Source: JAJDIA01 sp031555145
Lineage (GTDB): Bacteria > Bacteroidota > Bacteroidia > Bacteroidales > Tannerellaceae
Reading direction: 5' to 3'
DNA length: 60,087 nt
Assembly: GCA_031555145.1 (NCBI GenBank)
Contig: JAVBUR010000009.1
Location: 1 to 60,087, forward strand
The notes beneath the pieces are model-generated. The model had not been told where the DNA came from, ran no database searches, and saw nothing but the letters and a program-made list of their open reading frames with translations. Every line of letters starts with the position of its first letter. The stretch's first letter is position 1. Positions 49,950 to 58,596 of the stretch are shown piece by piece. A program made the position numbers and the translations under genes.

Positions 49950-51071
49950 ATGAAGATAGCGATACTTGGAACACGGGGAATCCCGAATAATTATGGCGGA
50001 TTTGAGCAGTTTGCCGAATTTCTTTCTGTCGGTTTGGCGGAAAGAGGGCATGAGGTAACAGTGTATAATCCGCATTTTCATCCCTATAAAGGAACGTCCT
50101 GGCACGGAGTCCGCGTCAGACACATCTATAGCCCGGAGGAATACATAGGTGCCTCCGCCAATTTTATCTATGATTATCTTTGCCTGAAGGATGCCCTGAA
50201 AAGCGATTTTGATATCCTGCTGGAATGCGGGTATCACAGCAATGCCCCCTCTTATTATTTATTGAAGAAAGACATGCATGCCGTCCTGATCACCAATATG
50301 GATGGCATGGAATGGAAGCGGAGCAAATGGGGACCGGCTACGCAGTGGCTGATTCGGAAATTGGAAAAGATGGCTGTTCGTAAGTCGCATTACCTGGTGT
50401 CGGACAACGAAGGGGTCAGGCAATACTACCAGGAGACCTATCAGGCGCCTTCCTTCTTTATCGCGTACGGATCGGAGGTGGTCGAGTCGTTCGATGCGTC
50501 CTGCCTGGACGACTGGGGACTCCGGCCTTATGGCTACCATATGCTGATCGCCCGCCTGGAACCGGAGAATAATATTGAAACCATCCTGGATGGCTATGCC
50601 CAATCCGGTTGCTCATCCGAACCTTTTATCGTGATCGGTAACCATCAGACGAAGTATGGCCGGTATCTGCAAAAGAAATATGCCGCTGTTCCGGGTGTTC
50701 GTTTCCTCGGATCCATTTATAACGGACAGTTACTGGCCAATATGAGGGCATTCGCTTCTCATTATTTCCACGGGCATTCGGTAGGTGGAACCAATCCATC
50801 GTTGTTGGAGGCCATGGGCAGCCGTACGTTTATTGCGGCGCATGACAACCAGTTCAACCGTGCGGTATTGAAAGAACATGCGTTGTATTTCCGGACAGCG
50901 GCCGATGTGGCCCGTATCATCGGCGAAACCTATCCGGACGAATTGCGGGAGTCGTTTCTGGCGGCGAACGTCCGGTCGATCATTGAAAACTATACCTGGT
51001 CTCACATCGTGGAGGCCTATGAACAATTATTCCTGTCGGTGACAGGGACTACAATACCATCAAATTCCTGA
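49950..51071 (+). CDS. DUF1972/GT4 glycosyltransferase (rhamnosyltransferase-like)
   Basis: A 373-residue GT-B enzyme with the N-terminal DUF1972 signature (MKIAILGTRGIPNNYGGFEQFAEFLSVGLAERGHEVTVY) seen in rhamnosyl- and related transferases that act early in polysaccharide assembly. It has HSNAPSYYLLKK and a C-terminal donor region with HSVGGTNPSLLEAMGSRTFIAAHDNQFN (about 275-303). It begins 5 nt after the previous stop. Naming a rhamnose donor would be over-interpretation. Confidence 0.9.
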   Translation: MKIAILGTRGIPNNYGGFEQFAEFLSVGLAERGHEVTVYNPHFHPYKGTSWHGVRVRHIYSPEEYIGASANFIYDYLCLKDALKSDFDILLECGYHSNAPSYYLLKKDMHAVLITNMDGMEWKRSKWGPATQWLIRKLEKMAVRKSHYLVSDNEGVRQYYQETYQAPSFFIAYGSEVVESFDASCLDDWGLRPYGYHMLIARLEPENNIETILDGYAQSGCSSEPFIVIGNHQTKYGRYLQKKYAAVPGVRFLGSIYNGQLLANMRAFASHYFHGHSVGGTNPSLLEAMGSRTFIAAHDNQFNRAVLKEHALYFRTAADVARIIGETYPDELRESFLAANVRSIIENYTWSHIVEAYEQLFLSVTGTTIPSNS

Positions 51072-51073
51072 CT

Positions 51074-52063
51074 ATGGAACCATTCTTTTCTATTATCGTT
51101 CCCATTTATAACGCCGCTGCTTATCTGGACCATTGCCTGGATAGCATTCGTGGGCAACGGTATGATTCCTTTGAAGTAATCTGCGTCAATGACGGCAGTA
51201 GTGACCAATCCGAAGAGATTTGCAGCCGCTATGTGGCGGCCGACGACCGGTTCCGGTTGTTCAGCCAGCCCAATGCCGGTGTCTCTGCCGCCCGTAACAA
51301 AGGACTCGATGCCGCCGGTGGTACTTACATCGTCTTTGTCGACTCCGACGACTGGGTGGATGAGGACTATCTGGAAGGTCTGCATGACGCATTGGACAAA
51401 CAGGCCTGTGATATCGTCTTCCAGGGCTATATCGAGCATCGGGAGACCGGTGTCACGCCGGTGCCTTTTGACGAGATAGCGGATGTGTACCGGAAGCCGA
51501 TCGAGGGATTGTATGCCTTGGAAGCCATCGGCCGGTTCGGCTATATTTGCGGGAAAACATTCAAGACCTCTATTGTCCGCGCACATAACATCCGCTTCAA
51601 TCCGGCCATATCCTTCCGCGAAGACGAGATCTTTTGTCTGGATTACTGCTACCATATCCACTCCCTGGAGGTGATCGAAGGGGCAGCCTACCATTACCGG
51701 TGCGGGATTCCCGACTCATTGGCCAAGCGAACGTATGCCTACGACGCGATGTGGTATGCAGCGGATTGCCTGGCGGAAAAGTCTTACCGGTTGGCCGAGC
51801 ACTTCCATTCCAGCCTGTTGGGTATGCTGATTACACGTAAATTGGATGTTCCCTATCATACAGACGCCTTGCTAAGCTTGTACAATGCAGGTGAAAAGAC
51901 GGCGAAAGAAAAGCGCATACAGGCCTTGTCGCTTTACTATGATCGCTACGCCAAGTATAGCCGTACGCCGGGGCTGACTTTCCGGATACGTGTTCTTTTG
52001 GCAACTTTACGTGTATTTGGAATGGAGAACACAAACAGGATATTATCTTTGTACTATAAATAA
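51074..52063 (+). CDS. Family 2 glycosyltransferase
   Basis: A 329-residue GT-A enzyme: FFSIIVPIYNAAAYLDHCLDSIRGQ at the N-terminus, VNDGSSDQSEEIC, NAGVSAARNKGLDAAGGTYIVFVDSDDWVDE (about 72-102, DSDD metal motif) and a helical C-terminus. It begins 2 nt after the preceding stop. Substrate unknown. Confidence 0.92.
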   Translation: MEPFFSIIVPIYNAAAYLDHCLDSIRGQRYDSFEVICVNDGSSDQSEEICSRYVAADDRFRLFSQPNAGVSAARNKGLDAAGGTYIVFVDSDDWVDEDYLEGLHDALDKQACDIVFQGYIEHRETGVTPVPFDEIADVYRKPIEGLYALEAIGRFGYICGKTFKTSIVRAHNIRFNPAISFREDEIFCLDYCYHIHSLEVIEGAAYHYRCGIPDSLAKRTYAYDAMWYAADCLAEKSYRLAEHFHSSLLGMLITRKLDVPYHTDALLSLYNAGEKTAKEKRIQALSLYYDRYAKYSRTPGLTFRIRVLLATLRVFGMENTNRILSLYYK

Positions 52064-52086
52064 GTATGTTGTAGGAAAGATAAGCT

Positions 52087-53607
52087 GTGGCCATTGAGAA
52101 TAACAATAGAATAGCGAAGAATACCGTCATGTTGTACATCCGGATGTTGTGCATCATGGGTGTGTCGTTGTACACTTCGCGGGTGGTATTGCAACTGCTG
52201 GGCTTCGACGATAATGGGATCTATGTGCTCGTGGGAGGCATTGTCGCCATGTTTTCTTTCCTGACCAATTCGATGGCTACAGCCACCCAGCGTTTCTTGT
52301 CGTTTGAGATCGGCCGGAAGGCGGAAGGTCAGTTGCGATTGGTATTTAATACGGCACTGAACATCCACCTGATACTGGGATTTGCCGCCCTGTTCCTGAC
52401 GGATGTGGCTGGCGTTTGGTTTATCCATTGTAAAGCGAATATCTCGCCCGACCGGTTGGATGCCGCTTTGCTGGTCTTCCATTTCTCGATCGTGTCTTTT
52501 TTCTTTTCCGTCATACAGAGTCCCTTTAATGCGTTGATCATTGCTCATGAACGGATGAATATCTATGCGGTGATGAGCATGGTGGAGGCGGGGTTGAAAC
52601 TGTTGGCCGTCTTGCTCCTCAAGGTCTGTGGAGAAGATAAACTGGTGACATACGGTGCCTTTATGCTTTGCGTAACGATGATTGTGGCATTGATCTACAT
52701 GGTATATTGCCATCGCAATTACCCGAACTGCCGCTTCCGGTTGGCGTGGGACAAGGGATTGTTCCTGTCCATGTTTTCTTTTATCCGGTGGAACTTGTTC
52801 GGCAGCCTGGCCTGGTTGCTGAAAGGGCATGGGATCAACTTGTTGTTGAATGTGTTTTTTGGTACCATCATCAATACAGCCCGGGGGATTGCGTATCAGG
52901 TCAGCGGCTCTATCTCGCTGTTTATCGTGAATTTCCAGACGGCCGCCAATCCACAGATCATTAAATACTATGCCGAAGGAAACGTAGGCGAGATGATGAA
53001 GCTGGTGATGCGGAGTGCCAAGTTTTCCTTCTTTCTGATCCTGTTCCTGTCGGTGCCGGTGTTGCTTGAAACGGACTTTATACTGCGGATTTGGTTGGTT
53101 TCTTTCCCTCCTTATACGATCCTGTTTACCCGGCTGATTTTGCTGGATGTGTTGTTCGACTCGATCTCCGGGCCTATGATGACGTCTGCCCAGGCCACCG
53201 GAAGGATCCGGCTGTATCAGTTACTGGTGGGAACTATCCTGCTGTTGAATATACCGGTCTCTTACCTCTTCCTGAAGAGTGGCTTCCCGCCGGAAGTGAC
53301 CATGTATGTGAGTATCGGCTTGACCCTGGTTGCTATAGCGGCACGGATGTGGATCATCCACTACTTGCTGGATTATCCCATCCGGCATTTCGGACGGTTG
53401 CTATATGGGTATATCGGCAAGGTCGTTTTGATCGCTCCCTTGTTGCCGGTGTTGCTCTATGGCGTGTTGGCTCCGGGTTGGGTACGCTTCCTGATCGTAG
53501 GGGGAGTATCTGTGGTATCCGTGGTGCTAACAGTCTACGTGTTGGGACTGGATAAGGCGGAACGGTTGTTTATCCGGGAGAAACTGACCCGGTTTATCAC
53601 TAAATAA
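52087..53607 (+). CDS. Polysaccharide flippase (Wzx-like, MATE/MVF-type)
   Basis: Flips lipid-linked repeat units across the inner membrane. The 506-residue product has about 12-14 hydrophobic helices across its length and few charged loops. GTG at 52087 (giving MAIENNNRIAKNTVMLYIRML) is the best start and lies 23 nt after the previous stop. The N-terminal amphipathic NNNRIAKNTVMLYIRM pattern is typical of Bacteroidetes Wzx proteins. It is the only flippase in the cluster. Confidence 0.9.
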   Translation: MAIENNNRIAKNTVMLYIRMLCIMGVSLYTSRVVLQLLGFDDNGIYVLVGGIVAMFSFLTNSMATATQRFLSFEIGRKAEGQLRLVFNTALNIHLILGFAALFLTDVAGVWFIHCKANISPDRLDAALLVFHFSIVSFFFSVIQSPFNALIIAHERMNIYAVMSMVEAGLKLLAVLLLKVCGEDKLVTYGAFMLCVTMIVALIYMVYCHRNYPNCRFRLAWDKGLFLSMFSFIRWNLFGSLAWLLKGHGINLLLNVFFGTIINTARGIAYQVSGSISLFIVNFQTAANPQIIKYYAEGNVGEMMKLVMRSAKFSFFLILFLSVPVLLETDFILRIWLVSFPPYTILFTRLILLDVLFDSISGPMMTSAQATGRIRLYQLLVGTILLLNIPVSYLFLKSGFPPEVTMYVSIGLTLVAIAARMWIIHYLLDYPIRHFGRLLYGYIGKVVLIAPLLPVLLYGVLAPGWVRFLIVGGVSVVSVVLTVYVLGLDKAERLFIREKLTRFITK

Positions 53608-53617
53608 TAGAGAGAAG

Positions 53618-54724
53618 ATGGTTGGAATAGTTACATATCATGCCTCGTACAACTACGGATCCATGTTGCAGGCGTATGCGTTACAGACCTTCCTGTCTGC
53701 ACGCGGATACGAAAGCCGGATCGTGAACTTGCGCCCTACCAAGCAAAAGGAATACTATAAGACCTGCTTTCATCCCGACCGCAAGGGCTGGAAGAACAGG
53801 CTTCGCCGATTGGTATACGCCCCCTACCGGAAGGCGTTGCTGAACCAATCCGCCCTGTTCGAGTCTTTTCTGCATACACAACTGAAGGTGACCGATGCGG
53901 AATATGCCCGGGAAGCCGACCTGTTGCGTGATACTCCGGCTTTCGACTGCTGGATTTGCGGTAGCGACCAGATCTGGAACCTCGAATGTCTGGACTTCGA
54001 TTGGAGTTACTTCCTCTCTTTCGTGAAAGAAGGGAAGAAGATCGCCTATGCACCCAGCTTCGGCCCGCATATGAATGCGTCGATCCGGCAGGAAGCGACG
54101 CGTATCGGCGTGTTGATCCGCTCGCTCGACTACGTAAGTGTGCGTGAAAAAGGGTCGTACGATATTGCCTATGCCCTGTCCGGCAGGGAGGCTACCATTG
54201 TCGCTGATCCCACCTGGCTGCTCCCGGCGGAGACCTGGATGGCTTGTGCCGGTGATACGCCGATAGTCGATGGTGACTATATCTTCTTTTATGTGCCCCG
54301 TTATGAGCCGGAACATTATGCCCTTGCACGGCGGTTGTCGCGGCGGTTGCACAAGAAAGTGGTAGTGTCCAACCTGGTTAACTGGCGGGTGATCGCCGAC
54401 TCGTTTGAGAAAGAATTGAATACCGGCCCCTTTGAGTTTCTGAACCTGATCCGTCATGCGTCGTTGGTGTGTAGCGGATCGTTCCATGCCGTCGTCTTTT
54501 CCCTCTTGTTCCGGGTGCCTTTCTGGGCGGTGAACGGGATGCGCGACAGCCGGATCGGCGAGATACTTACCTTGTTCGATATGCAGGATCGTTCCCTGAC
54601 CGATGCTAACTTTGCCGATCGTTGCGACGTTTCCCTCCGGATGGATTTCTCAGGCGTGGATACTGCGTTGGCAACCTACAGGCAAAAGAGTGTGAATTAC
54701 CTGCAACAGGCGTTAACTAGTTGA
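53618..54724 (+). CDS. Polysaccharide pyruvyl transferase family protein
   Basis: Predicted to add a ketal pyruvate from phosphoenolpyruvate to a sugar of the repeat unit, giving it negative charge. The 368-residue protein has MVGIVTYHASYNYGSMLQAYALQTFL, CWICGSDQIWN (about 109-119), YAPSFG (about 145), and VCSGSFHAVVFSLLFRVPFWAVNG (about 286-309), the conserved blocks of this GT-B-like family. It starts 11 nt after the flippase and is followed 5 nt later by the F420-hydrogenase-beta-like gene, a pairing often seen in such loci. Confidence 0.9.
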   Translation: MVGIVTYHASYNYGSMLQAYALQTFLSARGYESRIVNLRPTKQKEYYKTCFHPDRKGWKNRLRRLVYAPYRKALLNQSALFESFLHTQLKVTDAEYAREADLLRDTPAFDCWICGSDQIWNLECLDFDWSYFLSFVKEGKKIAYAPSFGPHMNASIRQEATRIGVLIRSLDYVSVREKGSYDIAYALSGREATIVADPTWLLPAETWMACAGDTPIVDGDYIFFYVPRYEPEHYALARRLSRRLHKKVVVSNLVNWRVIADSFEKELNTGPFEFLNLIRHASLVCSGSFHAVVFSLLFRVPFWAVNGMRDSRIGEILTLFDMQDRSLTDANFADRCDVSLRMDFSGVDTALATYRQKSVNYLQQALTS

Positions 54725-54728
54725 CCTC

Positions 54729-55877
54729 ATGCCGGATATACCTACCACCATCACAGCCAAATGCACGGGTTGTTCCCTGTGCGCCGCCCGTTGCCCGCAG
54801 CAATGTATTGATATGAAGCGGGATAAGTGGGGATTCCTGACCGCTTCGATCGATACGGATCATTGCATCGGTTGCGGACTCTGCGTCACTTCCTGCCCGT
54901 CGAATAACCCGGTGGAATTGCATAAGGCACAGACCGCTTTTTCGAGTTGGGCGCTGGATAAGGGGGAGCAAAAGAGTAGTACATCCGGTGGGTTTGCCGC
55001 TGTTTTGTCGCGGTATACCATTCAACAGGGTGGGGTCGTATACGGATGCGCTTTTCTGCCCGATGGGCTTCGTTTCCGGCATGTCCGGATAGATACGGAG
55101 GAAGGTTTGGCGGTCTTGAAAGGCTCCAAGTATGTGCAAAGCGATCTGGCTTCCGTGATACGTCATCTGTTGATTGATCTCAAACAAGGCCTTCAGGTGT
55201 TGTTTATTGGTACCCCTTGCCAGGTGGCTGGTGTCAAGCGCTTGGCCGGAAAGACGTCAGACCGGTTGTTGACGGTCGACCTGGTGTGTCATGGTGTTCC
55301 TTCCGAGGCCATGTTCCGTTCGCATGTGACCGGGTTACGCCTGGCGGATCACCCGGACCGGGTTTCTTTTCGTGAACCGCGGGCGTATGCGTTGAAACTG
55401 TTTGCCGGCGACCGCCTGCTGTATGAAGGGAATGTGTCGCGGAAGAACTGGAGCGACCTGTATATGAACGCTTTTTACAAATCACTGATATCCAGGGATT
55501 GTTGTTATACCTGCCCGTATGCAACCCCTTCGCGTACCGGCGACCTGACCATCGGTGATTTCTGGGGAATCGGTGCAAAAGCCCCGCTGCGCGCCTCTAC
55601 GGAAGAAGGCATTTCGCTGGTCCTTCCCAATACCCCGAAAGGGCAGGAAACGCTGGAAGTTTTGAAGGAGGTCCTGTACCTGGAGGAACGCCCGTTGGCG
55701 GAAGCACTCGAAGGCAATGATCATCTTTTAAAATATAGCCGGAAAACGTGGCGGACATTACTTTTTTACTATCTTTACCCGCGATTCAGTTTTGGGAAGG
55801 CAGTCCGTATAAGTGCTGCAGACTGGATTGGAAAGAATAGTGTTAAGAGCTTCATTCACAGATACCGAAAATGCTGA
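54729..55877 (+). CDS. F420-hydrogenase beta-subunit-like iron-sulfur protein
   Basis: A 382-residue cytosolic redox protein. Two ferredoxin-type [4Fe-4S] motifs are visible: Cys12, 15, 18, 22 and Cys46, 49, 52, 56. The FrhB_FdhB N- and C-terminal domains follow (SSTSGGFAAVLSRY, FIGTPCQVAGVKR, HGVPSEAMF, and CCYTCPYATPSRTGDLTIGDFWG). The family is named for coenzyme F420 reduction, but Bacteroidales are not known to use F420; in polysaccharide loci its substrate is unknown. Position next to the pyruvyltransferase suggests a role in sugar modification. It overlaps the next gene by 7 nt. Confidence 0.9.
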   Translation: MPDIPTTITAKCTGCSLCAARCPQQCIDMKRDKWGFLTASIDTDHCIGCGLCVTSCPSNNPVELHKAQTAFSSWALDKGEQKSSTSGGFAAVLSRYTIQQGGVVYGCAFLPDGLRFRHVRIDTEEGLAVLKGSKYVQSDLASVIRHLLIDLKQGLQVLFIGTPCQVAGVKRLAGKTSDRLLTVDLVCHGVPSEAMFRSHVTGLRLADHPDRVSFREPRAYALKLFAGDRLLYEGNVSRKNWSDLYMNAFYKSLISRDCCYTCPYATPSRTGDLTIGDFWGIGAKAPLRASTEEGISLVLPNTPKGQETLEVLKEVLYLEERPLAEALEGNDHLLKYSRKTWRTLLFYYLYPRFSFGKAVRISAADWIGKNSVKSFIHRYRKC

Positions 55878-57001
55878 AACCCGTTGTAGGTTTTATTTCC
55901 GACAATGACCCTAATGACCGGAGGCCATGGTCGGGTACGAAGAACAAACTGTATGAACAAGTGAAAGCTTGTGCATCCGAGGTTGTTTGGGTGAAAGTGA
56001 CTTACGACTGGCAGACAGTAATCGCCCGTGGCTTGTTATTGATCATGGCAAAGCTGTTCGGTAAGAAATACTCCTCCGTCCATACGCGCTGTGTTGCCCG
56101 AAGACTGTCGGCCTCTATCCGGCCGGAAGACCTGGATCGGGTAGATGTCTTGTTTGCCCCGTCCGGCGGTCAGTACCTGTATGGATTGAAAACCACCAAA
56201 CCGATCATTTACCTGACCGACGCTACTTTCCGTTCGATCTACAACTACTATCCGCTGTTTGATAATTTCTTTGGGTTCAATATTACCCAAGGTAACGAGA
56301 TCGAGCAGGTGGCCTTGCATAAATCATGGCGTATCATCGCTTCGTCCGACTGGTGCCGGGATTCGGTGGTGAAGGATTATGGCGTGGATCCGGAGATCGT
56401 CCGTGTGATTGAATTCGGCGCCAATGTAGACAACAAAGATATTGTCCGGGAAAAACACCGGGAGGAGAATACGCTGCGTTTATTATTCCTCGGCGTGGAA
56501 TGGGCACGCAAAGGGGGGGATGTTGCCGTCGACTGCCTGTCGGAACTCCGGCGCATGGGCGTCAATGCGGAACTCTATGTGGTCGGCCTGCATGTGCCAC
56601 CCGCTTACCAGGGGATAGAAGGCGTCCATTCGATCGGCTTTTTGAACAAAAATATCCCCGAACAGTATAACCGTTTTATATCCATTGTCCGTCAGGCGGA
56701 CTTGTTATTGCTGCCTACAAAGGCAGAATGTTCAGCCATTGCTTTTTGTGAGGCGGGTGCCTATAGCCTGCCGGTTTTTACGTATGATACGGGTGGTATC
56801 CCCAACTATGTAGAAAACGGCGTGAGTGGGTATCGACTGCCTTTATCAGCGAAAGGGAAGGACTTCGCTGTGAAGATCAATGACGTGTTGAAGCGCGGAG
56901 AGTTTGATGCATTGGCTGCGGGAGGAAGATTACTTTATGAACGAAAACTGAATTGGTTAACCTGGCAAGAACGTTTTAAATCACTGCTAAATGAATTATG
57001 A
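55871..57001 (+). CDS. Family 4 glycosyltransferase
   Basis: A 376-residue GT-B enzyme. It opens with a less conserved acceptor domain (MLKPVVGFISDNDPNDRRPWSG). The donor domain has LLFLGVEWARKGGDVAVDCL (about 197-216) and LLLPTKAECSAIAFCEAGAYSLPVFTYDTGGIPNYVENG (about 279-317) with the E-x7-E type pattern. Its start overlaps the upstream gene by 7 nt and its stop overlaps the GH20 start by 4 nt (ATGA). Substrate unknown. Confidence 0.9.
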   Translation: MLKPVVGFISDNDPNDRRPWSGTKNKLYEQVKACASEVVWVKVTYDWQTVIARGLLLIMAKLFGKKYSSVHTRCVARRLSASIRPEDLDRVDVLFAPSGGQYLYGLKTTKPIIYLTDATFRSIYNYYPLFDNFFGFNITQGNEIEQVALHKSWRIIASSDWCRDSVVKDYGVDPEIVRVIEFGANVDNKDIVREKHREENTLRLLFLGVEWARKGGDVAVDCLSELRRMGVNAELYVVGLHVPPAYQGIEGVHSIGFLNKNIPEQYNRFISIVRQADLLLLPTKAECSAIAFCEAGAYSLPVFTYDTGGIPNYVENGVSGYRLPLSAKGKDFAVKINDVLKRGEFDALAAGGRLLYERKLNWLTWQERFKSLLNEL

Positions 57002-58533
57002 AGCCACATTTTATCTGTTTATTGATTGTACAGGCACTGGTTGCTTGTACCTCGAATGATGTTCCGGTAATTCCTGAGTGTTACCAAGTTGTGCCATTGC
57101 CCAGGGTGATCGAGCCTTTGGCAAAGGAATCGTTTGAAGTGCTCAATGCCACCTCCATTGTGTGTGATCTTGCCGATACCGACCTTCGGCATTTGGCAAA
57201 AGAGTTGTCCAATGAAATATATAGCGAAACAGGTAAGAAACTACCTGTCGTATCGACCGCTAAAGGGGAGAGCTATATCCATTTGGCGTTGGATCGAAAT
57301 CTGTCGATTGCCTCTTCGTATCGCTTGCATGTCGAAGAGGATAAAGTGTTCCTGAAAGGGGCCGATCATGCCGGAGTGTTTTATGGCATCCGGTTGATTG
57401 CCAAAAGTTTGTGTGCGGATAATACCCAGGCGCTTCCTGCGGTCGATATCTATGATTATCCGGAGTTTGCTTACCGGGGAGGGCATTTGGATGTGGGGCG
57501 TAACTTTTTCCCGGTTTCCGTTATCAAGCGCTATATTGATATCCTGGCGATGCACAATATGAACTATTTCCACTGGCACCTGACGGACGACCAGGGGTGG
57601 CGGATCGAGATGGATAAATACCCGTTGCTTACAAGCGTCGGTTCCCATTCGGTCAATCATAATGCCGGTTATTATACAAAAGATGAAATCCGTGAAGTGG
57701 TGGCCTATGCCCGGGAGAAGTACATTACAATCCTACCTGAAGTCGATATGCCCGGCCACATGCTTTCGGTACTGACGGCATATCCCAGGCTGGGGTGTAA
57801 GGATAAGCAATATTTATTGGCGGTGGAGGGAGGCATATACAATGACGTCTTGTGTGTCGGCAAACCGGAGTCCATGCAGTTGGCTAAAGATATTATCGAT
57901 GAACTGGTCGAACTTTTTCCGTCGGAGTATATCCATATCGGAGGCGACGAGGTTCCGTATAATAACTGGAAAGATTGTCCGCATTGTCAGCAGAAAATAA
58001 CTCAGGAGCATATCACCGCTCAAAATAATGTGTCCGCCGAATGCATGCTCCAATACCACTTTACCCGCGAGATTGTCGCTTATGTACAATCCAAAGGCCG
58101 GAAGGCCATCTGTTGGGATGAGGTGAACAATAGCGGTCTGTATGACAAAGATATTACGCTGATGGCCTGGCGCGGTATCGAGCAGGGCCTGGAAGCGGAG
58201 ATAAAAGGACAAAAGGTGATTATGACGCCTTATCCCTTTACGTATTTCAGTTCCAAGGCGTATGTCGGTATGGAAACGCTCTACTCGTTTATAACGAAGG
58301 CGCCGTGGTCCAGTTCAACTTACTCTCCGAATATCTGGGGTATGGAATGTTGTATATGGACGGAACGTATTCGCTCTAATAGCGAGGTGGAAAGTAAGTT
58401 ACTCCCCAGTCTGGCCGCATTTTCCGAGTTGTTGTGGAGCAATCCGGCGAGCCGTGACCTGGATTCCTTCCGGAAACGATTGGGAAATTTAAGCGTATGT
58501 TACCGGGAGCAAGGTTTTAATTATGCGCAATAG
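56998..58533 (+). CDS. GH20 beta-N-acetylhexosaminidase lipoprotein
   Basis: Exo-enzyme removing terminal beta-linked GlcNAc or GalNAc by substrate-assisted catalysis. The 511-residue protein has a lipoprotein signal (VQALVACTS, Cys17), an N-terminal GH20b beta domain (about 25-150) and the catalytic barrel (about 155-490). Key segments are YFHWHLTDDQGWRIEMDKYP, LPEVDMPGHMLSVL and the catalytic pair Asp317-Glu318 in HIGGDEVPYNNW. It lies in the polysaccharide operon, coupled to the preceding glycosyltransferase by an ATGA overlap, which is unusual for a glycan-degrading enzyme. It may trim, edit or recycle the polysaccharide. Confidence 0.93.
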   Translation: MKPHFICLLIVQALVACTSNDVPVIPECYQVVPLPRVIEPLAKESFEVLNATSIVCDLADTDLRHLAKELSNEIYSETGKKLPVVSTAKGESYIHLALDRNLSIASSYRLHVEEDKVFLKGADHAGVFYGIRLIAKSLCADNTQALPAVDIYDYPEFAYRGGHLDVGRNFFPVSVIKRYIDILAMHNMNYFHWHLTDDQGWRIEMDKYPLLTSVGSHSVNHNAGYYTKDEIREVVAYAREKYITILPEVDMPGHMLSVLTAYPRLGCKDKQYLLAVEGGIYNDVLCVGKPESMQLAKDIIDELVELFPSEYIHIGGDEVPYNNWKDCPHCQQKITQEHITAQNNVSAECMLQYHFTREIVAYVQSKGRKAICWDEVNNSGLYDKDITLMAWRGIEQGLEAEIKGQKVIMTPYPFTYFSSKAYVGMETLYSFITKAPWSSSTYSPNIWGMECCIWTERIRSNSEVESKLLPSLAAFSELLWSNPASRDLDSFRKRLGNLSVCYREQGFNYAQ

Positions 58534-58555
58534 TAACAGATACTTGCTTTTTTAT

Positions 58556-58563
58556 TACTTTTG
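58556..58563 (+). promoter_or_regulatory. ugd promoter -7 box
   Basis: TACTTTTG followed by C, 34 nt upstream of the ugd ATG. It shows that ugd can be expressed apart from the polysaccharide operon. Confidence 0.55.
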
Positions 58564-58596
58564 CCCGATAGTTTAATCATTTTGTAGTAAAGAGAT

